A stretch of DNA of 64,000 nt from Charina bottae (taxonomy: Eukaryota; Chordata; Lepidosauria; Squamata; Charinaidae), in contig JALMGJ010000003.1 in assembly GCA_023362775.1 (NCBI GenBank), forward strand, positions 46,703,916 to 46,767,915. Direction: 5' to 3'. The position numbers and the translations under genes were made by a program. The notes beneath the pieces were generated by a model that was given only the letters and a program-made list of their open reading frames with translations, was not told the origin of the DNA and did no database searches. Positions 56,539 to 64,000 of the stretch are shown here, piece by piece (within the stretch, counting starts at the first letter, position 1; each line of letters begins with the position of its first letter).

Positions 56539-56842
56539 CCAAAAGTGTTCCTTTGATTTGTTGGTATATTTGTCCATCAAACTGAAAGTAGGTGGTGAGG
56601 CAGAGGTTGATGAAGTCCATGATTCTGGGTATTTTGATCTTGGTGTATCTAGTTAGGTCAGGTGTGTTGCGTAGAACTGCTGCCATGGATTCAATCACTA
56701 GTGCTGGGTCTATGGATGTAAAGAGTGCAGTGACATCAAATGACACCATAATTTCATCTTCATCTATTTTCAGGTCTTTGATTTTCTCGAGGCACTGTAG
56801 TGGAGAGTTGATAGTATTTGCTCTCCTCTGTGAGATGCCCAA
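56534..56842 (-). pseudogene. PLE reverse transcriptase, palm N-terminal part
   Basis: INSPLQCLEKIKDLKIDEDE, then VSFDVTALFTSIDPALVIES with the first catalytic aspartate of the RT, then LTTYFQFDGQIYQQIKGT, which ends at the MITE. Last residues (LLA) are MITE sequence. A frameshift just upstream separates it from the GLPKIH-type fingers region. Confidence 0.88.
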
Positions 56843-56942
56843 GTTTTCTTGTAAGTTCTTTAGCTATGTTGTATGTGGGGGTCCCTGGTAACGATACAAT
56901 TGGATGGAGCTGTATGTCGGGCTCGTGTATTTTGGGGCATCC

Positions 56943-57437
56943 CTAGAAGTGTGGGATGATGGATCCGCTGCTTTTCATCCACCTCTGTTCTTCTTTTGTG
57001 ATTTGACCTTTCTTGGTTAGGTCTTTGAGGATTCTTTTGACCTGGTTGTCCAGTTTCTGTATGGGATTGGTGTTTACTGGGGTGTAGGTTTCTTTGTCCT
57101 CAAGTAAGTCTTTGGCTTTTTGTATATATTGCGATATGTCCATAATGATGGTGGTGCGGCCTTTGTCTGCTGGGAGGATGATGATAGATTGGTCCAACTT
57201 TAGGGTATTGAGGGCTGCTCTGTCCTCTGCTTTCAGTTGGTTCTGTTTCCATGTCCTTCTGGTTTGTGGTACGATTATCTGTCTTACGTTCTCTTGGGTT
57301 TCTGTAGTAAGTCCTGTAGTTTTTAATGCTGCTTCTAAAGCTGCAAAGAATTCTAATTTATTCACATCCTCTGTGTTGTAATTGAGGCTTCTCTGTAGGA
57401 TATTGTGTTCTGCAGTGGATAATGGGCGGCTGGACAT
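56943..57437 (-). pseudogene. PLE N-terminal coding region
   Basis: A 164-codon frame with ETQENVRQIIVPQTRRTWKQ, LDQSIIILPADKGRTTIIMD, and DKETYTPVNTNPIQKLDNQV, matching the region before the RT fingers of Penelope elements (DKG motif conserved). It ends IIPHF-stop directly before GCPKIHEPD, the GLPKIHK motif, so a single stop has replaced an aromatic residue. Confidence 0.88.
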
Positions 57438-57816
57438 GTTGACCCACCCATTCCAGTTCCAGTACTTCTTTGTTTCTGGGGTTTAACTTAAGTAGTTTAG
57501 TTTGGAGTTTAGCTTTCCTTTTTTCTGCTTGTCTCAGTGATGTGGTGTTGATGGTAGTAGTCAGCATGTTGATTTGTTCAGGTGTCATAGTCTGTTCTAC
57601 TTGTTCCTTGAGGCTGTCTATTGTGTGTTAATATTTGTTTAATCTGAGGTGGGCGTCCATGATCATTAGCCGTATCATTTTTCGCCCACTTTGTTGTGCT
57701 ATCTTCCATCCAGCTGTGCCATCCAGCTGTGTTCTCTTCGATTGGTAGTATTGTGTTGCTGGAAGCTCTTGATATTTTTAACTTGGCTATAAGAGAAGAG
57801 CCTCAAATTGCTAGGG

Positions 57817-58062
57817 CAGAGCTTTCCAAACTTTTCATGTTGGCGACACACCAACAGCGGTGGCGGCGCGGCCTGCGGTGTCATGGTGTGTTGCGTGCAA
57901 ACCCGGAAGCGCTGATGGGGGGAACCGGAAGAAGCAGCACCCCCGCCAATCAGCGCTTCCGCCGCCATTCCCCCCATCAGCGCTTCCGGGTTTGCGTGCG
58001 ACACACCAGGACACCGCAGGCGACACAGTAGTGTGTCGCAACACACACTTTGGAAAGCTATG
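57817..58062. mobile_element. hAT-like MITE at the PLE 5' edge, hybrid core
   Basis: Flanks TGCTAGGG (57809-57816) and TGCTAGAG (58063-58070), 7 of 8. The left end (CAGAGCTTTCC...TTTTCATGTTGG) is of type 2, the core and right end of the GC-rich type. The centre is a large hairpin: AACCCGGAAGCGCTGATGGG pairs with CCCATCAGCGCTTCCGGGTT (57900-57990). Confidence 0.93.
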
Positions 58063-58070
58063 TGCTAGAG

Positions 58071-61000
58071 TCTTAGCTGAATTGATATGCTTATTTCCCC
58101 CCTCCCACTCACTACAGGCTTGAAGGCTAAAAATAATGTGTTCAAAGTTCTCTTTCAAAGATTTTTGCGTAGGCTGATCAGTCTTTAAGTTTGTATCCTG
58201 AGGACTGTAATAATAAACAAACTCAAACAGGAAGAGTGTTGTCAACATGATGGTGCTTCAGGGCTGCAGAATAAATCTTTTGGCTACTGAAAGAAGGTAT
58301 ATGAGTCCACTGCGATGATTGTACAGCAGATTTCATAATGTGTGCAGGTTATTAAATAACAAGTGTATCCCCAAAATAAAATAATTCTGGGGTAAGACTG
58401 ATATGCAAATTTCTTGCCCGCCCCCCAAAGTACAAACCACATGATCTGTACCAGAGGAGCCTTCATCCAACAAAGTAAGATAATAGGTGAGATTTGCCCA
58501 TATAGCCTTGACAGCCAGTTACTCATGCAATTACTGATATAATTGCATTAGTAATATTGCAGCTGTGAAAAATTTTATGACATAAACAATTAAGTGAAGG
58601 GCAAAGAACTGTTTTTGTTTAAATGTGCGCACACACACACATACATACATACATACATACTCTGGCCACAGTTATAATTTACTGTGTATAATTCTGGTCA
58701 CCTTAGCTCAGAAATTATATTGTAAACTATCAGAAGTACAGAAAAGGGTAATCAAATTGATAAGGAGTGATAGCAGTTCCTCTGCTAAGGAAAAAATAAG
58801 GAATCTGGTAGCATCTTTCCCAACAACCACATTTTATTAGAAGGTTTGTTGAGACCTTTGGTTTTAGGCAACCTTAAAAGGTCTCAAATGCAATTCATTT
58901 TTAACACGTTGCAACTTTTAATTCATAAGGTATTTGTAATCCATCTCATATGTAACCTGCATCTGTATAGTTTTCTGCATCTGCATAACTTGTTTTTCCC
59001 TCCCTTATTCCTACCTCATTCCAATTTAAATCCTACATCAATTTAGCGATTCTGTGGATCTGATGAAGTGACCTGCAGTCCTAAAAGTAAAGTAAAATTA
59101 AAAAATGCTCCCATTCCCTGTCATGATATCATTGGCTGCAGCTCCTGGCCACCCAAAGGATGTCCCTTCCAAGTTAAGAAGGAGGGAGAGTTTTCTAGCT
59201 TATGTGATAACAGATCTTGGCCTATTGTTCCCTGTGTAAACCAGCAACAGGTAACCAGCTTCAAATGGGTTTTAGGCAAGTGACAAATTAGGAATTTAGA
59301 TTCAGACATAATTGGATGCTCAACTTCCTCATTAGTTTTGTTCATCCTTCCTGCTCATCCTATCCAGAGTATCATTCTTTGGTATGCTGATTAGAGATGA
59401 CACAACTTTGTAATCCTGTGTATCTACTGAATGCCAAGATTTATTTCAAATTTACAAAAAAGAAAAGGATTACAACTCAAATGTAGAAGACAGCGATCAA
59501 TTTTACAATTCTAGAACAAAGAAGTGAGTGGTAAGTATGAGTCATAGTTGGCCTTTTGTGGGCCAAAGTTAACTTTATGTGTAAGTGTTCTTGCTTGGAG
59601 AGAAATAGTGTATTTAGCAGATATCTCTTGTTTCTCTGTCCAGTGTCAGAAATTAAATTGCCTTGCCTTCTGTCGTTTCTATAGTGCAAGGAATACTGGC
59701 AGGGGAAAGAGAGCTTGCCATGTTCACTAGTTGTTTGCCTGTTATGCAGGATTATTTCTGGCCTATAATACTTGGTTACTACTAAGCACAGATTAATTCT
59801 AGTCACCAAGCTCTTTTATTCCCATGATTGATTTCAGTACAGTGTCTTGTCACTGAATATCAACATGTTTGCTTTTTCAGGTAATGATTTGTCTATGAAC
59901 TCAGTGCAGATGTAACATTCTAAGTTAATGTACTCTTATCTGCATAACCTGCTCCCTGTCTCACTTGCTTTACTTTTAACTGTGGTAAAATACTGCATTC
60001 ATAACAGTGATAGACCAGAACTGAGGTCTCAAAGTGCAAAATAGCTTTCATAAATTTGATCAGTATACAATAAAAGTTTTGTTATATCCATTCTGAAAAA
60101 TATAAAAATCAAGGAAAATGTCAAGTTGAGCTCAACTCCTAGTTACTGCATTTATTACAGAAGTGGTTTGCCACTGCATTGTTGCGGGATCATTTTTTAA
60201 CTTCACAGTCTAGCCTACAACCCTGGGGGACCCAGGTTGTCCCACAGCAAGTACTCATCAGGAATAACCTTTTCAGCTTCAGTCACTGCCAGCTGGGTGA
60301 TATCATCTGCTGAGGTTTGAGATTACATATTGATCATTATAAATATTTTGTTTACATCATTAGCAATCTGCAAATGTATTGTGGGAAAGCTTTTGAGGTT
60401 TAAAATTGAACTTTGTGACTCATTGTGCTAGTAAATAAATGGCCAAATTAAGGGATCAGGGGAAGATATCTCAAAAGTAGGTTAAGTTGTAAATTTAGAG
60501 AGGAGTACTAGAGGAATGAAATTGATTTGACTTTGGGGATTCAGTGAAATTGGAAATTACTATAGTACCACCTATTTCATAATCCAGTTGCCTCCTATAA
60601 CTAGTTTAATATTATCTTGAAACAATTGTTTGTGAGATTATCAATGTAACGTAACTTCTATTTTATTAAATGAGCCCCTAATCAAAATGTTAAGAGAAGA
60701 TGCTTTCTCGTGTATCAAAAATATTTGGAAGCTTTCAGATCTAGGTATTCACAACCCTATTATCCTTTCTTGAACAACAACAACAACAACATCTAGGATG
60801 CATATAATTGTCTTAGATTTTAAGAGAATAATGTTCTGCTGCCTCATAAACTCACTGCTGCTTTCTTCATATGCCATTGTAATGGCATAGGGGCCATTTG
60901 TCAAACAAAATTCAAGTATACTCTTTGAATAAAATTTCCAGGTAGATAAAGACAATTTCACAGATTTCTCTGATTTCAGCCCAGGGAAACACAGTTATGG

Positions 61001-61918
61001 GAAAGACTACAGTCTACAGGTCTGTAGCTATTAAGCAGATTCAGTGCTATCTTTCCATTCCATTTTTCTTTTGAATAAATGTCAGGGGCTTCTTCAGCTG
61101 TAGAGTTGGAGATACATTTTTGTTTCTAGTAGATTACATTCTTTCCTAGGAGTGATTGTGATTAAAAGTGATTTGACTTTCCTAGATCAATAACATTTCA
61201 ATGATGCGCTAGCACAAATGCTACTACAGTTCTCATATACTGGGTTGGTGCAACATTGTGAAGCAGCTACATCATGTAATTAGCTTGGGGGTTGTTTTTA
61301 TGGACAGAAGATGGTCAAATTTCAGTTTCATGTTTTCCAGAAAGATTAAGGTTACTTTTGTTATTTGCTCCTGAATTTTACAGTTTTGATTGTTAAAATA
61401 GGGATTTTGAAAAACATCTTTTCATTTGAGTTAACCAATTGGTATGGCATTGAATGCATAATTTGAGATTACTACATAATATTGCTTAGAATAAAGTTCT
61501 TGTTGATTTTTTGTGGGCCTTAACAAGTTCTGATGTAATTACATGTTAAGACTGCTGTTTGCAGACTTTGAAAGGCCAGAAGCCATAATCTGGGTATAGA
61601 TTATTAATTTAAGATTAGAGAAAAGAAGGGATTGGTACCATAAAATGTGGTTAAAATATAGATAATGGAATTTTGGGCTTTATTTTTAAAGAAATCAACA
61701 TCCAACAAAACAGGATCAGATTTCTTACTTTACTTATCCTGCTCTTACACTTCCCTAAGAATTCTCCACTTCTGAAGAATACTGCAGAATAGAAAGGAAA
61801 TTGTTTCCTCAAGATGTATCCATTCTATTAATAGACAGACATTCTTGGAGAGAGAGAGAGATTGTATATTGCTAACTGACTCCCTGTAACCTAATTGTTC
61901 CAAGTGTTCTCTCTAAGG
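58071..61918. other. No recognised gene
   Basis: Unique AT-rich sequence with a (CATA)n run at about 58640-58662 and a (CAA)n run at about 60774-60790. No supported exon. Confidence 0.4.
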
Positions 61919-62199
61919 CAGAGCTTTCCAAACTTTTCATGTTGGTGACACACTTTTTAGACATGCATCATTTCGCGACATACTCTTACAGCAGGGCATC
62001 ATTTCGTGTCACACAGCAGGGCACAAGGCAGGCACTAGGACCTGCGTGGAATCACAGCAGGTTTGGAGGCAGCAAGGCACAAGGCAGGCACTAGGACCTG
62101 CGTGGAATCCTGGCAGGGCTCGGAGGCAGCAGCAGTCGTGACACCCAGACACTGCAGCCAACACACTAACGTGTCCGACACACAGTTTGGAAAGCTCTG
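61919..62199 (+). mobile_element. hAT-like MITE, type 2 core (exact TSD)
   Basis: Exact 8-bp repeats CTCTAAGG (61911-61918 and 62200-62207). Same order as 41445-41703 plus a short internal duplication of the CAGCAGGGCA segment. Confidence 0.95.
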
Positions 62200-62241
62200 C
62201 TCTAAGGAGTTGATCTTAACAATTGCCAATTGATAAACCTA

Positions 62242-63240
62242 CAGGTAATCTTCACTTAACGACACAATTGAGCCCAGATTTTTGGTTTTAAGTCTTAACG
62301 ATTGTTAAGTGAGTCTAGACTCATTTTTACAATCTTTTTTTTTTTTACTGCAGTTGTTAAGCAAGTCACAGCGGTCATTAAGTGATTCAAAATCGGGGCT
62401 TGTGGTTTCCTTCGGTTGTTAAGTGAATGGCGTGGTTGTTAGGCGAACCAGGAGTTACTTTGCAGTACTGTGGGGGGCGGAGTGTGATAGTCATATATTT
62501 TCCACCAAAACGTGACTATGGAAATGCTTCTGTGGCTACAGTATTATTATTTTCAGTTAATATTACTGTTATTTTTAGCTAATATTACTGGTTGATTATT
62601 AAAAACGTTTACTGTAAGGTCTTCATTGGAATCTTTGTTCTACAGTACAGTACTAAACAGGTTTAAAGGTACTGTACAGTACTGTAACTTTTTTTCCTGC
62701 TGTAGTAAACTCTGCAGCTTTTGTTACCGTACAGTACTGTATATAAATCTGATTTTTATAAAACAACTGTTTTAAAAACAGTAAACCAGCATTCAGTATT
62801 GTTAAATATAATTAAAAATTAGACAGGCAGAAGATGGAACATGCATGCCATACAAATCTCTACTTAAGTTAAACAAAAACTGGGGAAAAATTAAAGGCAA
62901 GCATAAGTCAATACAGTACTGTATGGAAAATGTACTTACCTTTCCTGTACAGGAAGGCTCCCTCTGCCAGCTGCTAAGTCACAGGAAGTAGTGCGACCAT
63001 GTGACTGGGCCTGCTGCCTCAGAAATCCAGTGTCGTAAGCCTGGAGGACTTCCTAGTACCAAAGGGCGGTCACGTGACCCAAAATGGCTGCCGCTTCTGG
63101 GATGGCTGAATCTGGGTTACGTGATCGTGGAGGCCTTGAGAGGGTCGTAATTTGGGGCCCCAGTCGGAAATCTACTTTTGGGGTACCATCGTAACTTCGA
63201 ATGGCCTTTAAGCAGCCGGTGGGTAAGTGACGACTACATG
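62242..63240. mobile_element. Mariner-like element, long form (about 1 kb, TA flanks)
   Basis: CAGGTAATCTTCACTTAACG left and GTAAGTGACGACTACATG right are imperfect inverted repeats; TA on both sides (62240-62241, 63241-63242). The interior carries AC/GT palindromic stretches such as GTACAGTACTGTA (62640-62750) and a GC-richer 3' part. No transposase frame was seen, so it is a non-autonomous member related to 22298 and 37006. Confidence 0.7.
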
Positions 63241-63242
63241 TA

Positions 63243-64000
63243 TAGAATTTTCATTGTTCCATGTTCCATCTTTTACCAGACCTTTAAAGGTCATTGATCG
63301 TATTATTCATATTGAGTTTAACTGATTTGGTTTTGTATTTTGCTGTTTATACTTTGTAGTTTTTCTGAGGTTATGTAAGAGTTTAGGAGTATATGCCAGT
63401 GAGATGCTCTTTAGGAGAAATGATAGCAGCAGGAGCTACTAAGCCACTACCCCAAAGCAGGAGGTGGGAGCAGGGCATGAAGACCCAGAAAGCTCCTGGG
63501 AGAGGTAGTTTGGTACCTCCAAGCTTCCATCTTGCAGAGCATTCTGTCTAATTTTTAAACAAATCATTAAAATTTGGTCACATGAGATAATATTGATAGT
63601 TTTTCCATTACACTGATAAATAGCTTGCTCATAAACAGAAAGCAAACACTTATCCATGATTCAGGACTGTAAATCTGGGGTTGCATTGTCTTTCAAAGCC
63701 TGAAGAGTAATCTTTTTGCTGTCCCCCATGCATGATAAATCTATAATTTTTCATAAAATAATTTCACATTTTTAGTGTAGACGTCAGAAGTCCATCCACA
63801 TTTTAAAACTATGTTGATCTTTGTAATACCTAACCAACCTCTGCATATTGAACCAAAACAGGGCAATAGTTGAGCCAAGCCTTAGGTTTTCACCATGTAT
63901 ATATTTCTGAGTATATTGTTAGAATTTGCTCTAAACTGTAAGATTGGAAAGCTAATCAGGCTTGATAAAATAAATTGTCATTTACTTTGGCTGCCTTTCA
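63243..64000. other. No recognised feature
   Basis: Unique AT-rich sequence to the window end. The minus-strand frame at 63439-63657 is unrecognised. Confidence 0.35.

Larger units (their letters stand above)
54985..57808 (-). mobile_element. Penelope-like element (PLE), split by a MITE
   Basis: Minus-strand order: 5' part with CAAGAGCTTCCAGCAACACA (57.77 kb), an N-terminal coding region (57588-56943), RT palm with SFDVTALFTSID (56.72 kb), a MITE at 56300-56538, then KGT/MGSPLSG, YVDD and a GIY-YIG endonuclease (56295-55060), and finally a hammerhead-like motif (55063-55033) and 3' end near 54985. RT plus GIY-YIG defines the Penelope order; such elements prime reverse transcription at a nicked target. 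One stop interrupts the N-terminal part (PHF-stop-GCPKIH), a frameshift lies near 56850, and the MITE splits the RT. Terminal duplications were not identified, partly because a second MITE abuts the 5' end. Confidence 0.93.

Noticed and set aside
55349..57381. Plus-strand frames opposite the PLE
   Set aside because: Shadows of the minus-strand PLE coding sequence.

Overview
The window is vertebrate nuclear DNA, almost certainly from a squamate reptile (lizard or snake). The evidence is the repeat population: BovB (RTE) LINEs, five Sauria-type tRNA-derived SINEs, CR1/L2-clade LINEs, squamate-style L1 pieces, a Penelope-like element (PLE) with a GIY-YIG endonuclease, and dense hAT-like and mariner-like MITEs. 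I found no host protein-coding exon that I can name. The only promoter-like landmark is a CpG island at about 45.86-46.53 kb with an NRF-1-type palindrome and a possible splice donor. The rest reads as intergenic or intronic DNA in which repeats are nested inside one another.

Layout. 0-6.7 kb: unique AT-rich DNA with a hammerhead-bearing inverted repeat (2996-3282) and a SINE (4201-4529). 6.8-11 kb: a CR1/L2 LINE carrying a hAT-like MITE, followed by a 1.74-kb L1-type element with poly-A, a 10-bp target duplication and no ORF2. 11.45-13.74 kb: a decayed I/Vingi-like LINE on the minus strand, hit by a GC-rich hAT-like MITE and a second hammerhead palindrome. 15.3-15.95 kb: BovB 3' end. 16.63-18.05 kb: a 15-copy, 94-bp satellite. 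19.8-30 kb: SINEs, CR1/L2 remnants, MITEs and a third hammerhead fragment. 30.5-36.5 kb: an L1 ORF2 remnant next to a long BovB copy, both minus strand and both dead. 37-45.5 kb: MITEs in decayed CR1/L3-like sequence. 45.9-46.5 kb: CpG island. 47.9-52.6 kb: a hAT-like element containing a Ty3/gypsy gag fragment, then three L2 3' copies with a solo LTR and a MITE inside. 55-57.8 kb: the PLE, split in its reverse transcriptase by a MITE. 58-64 kb: mostly unique DNA plus one more MITE and a 1-kb mariner-like element.

Three themes stand out. (1) A MITE family with termini CAG(A/G)GCTTTCC and subterminal GTGTGTCGCGACACAC palindromes occurs ten times; several copies have exact 8-bp target duplications, and the cores are CpG-rich and highly variable. 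(2) Hammerhead-ribozyme-like cores (CTGAAGA, stem-loop, GAAAC) occur at the 3' end of the PLE, where the ORF stop codon lies inside the core, and in three short insertions, two of which are flanked by perfect 13-bp duplications. (3) One hAT-like element carries a retrotransposon gag fragment between its inverted repeats.
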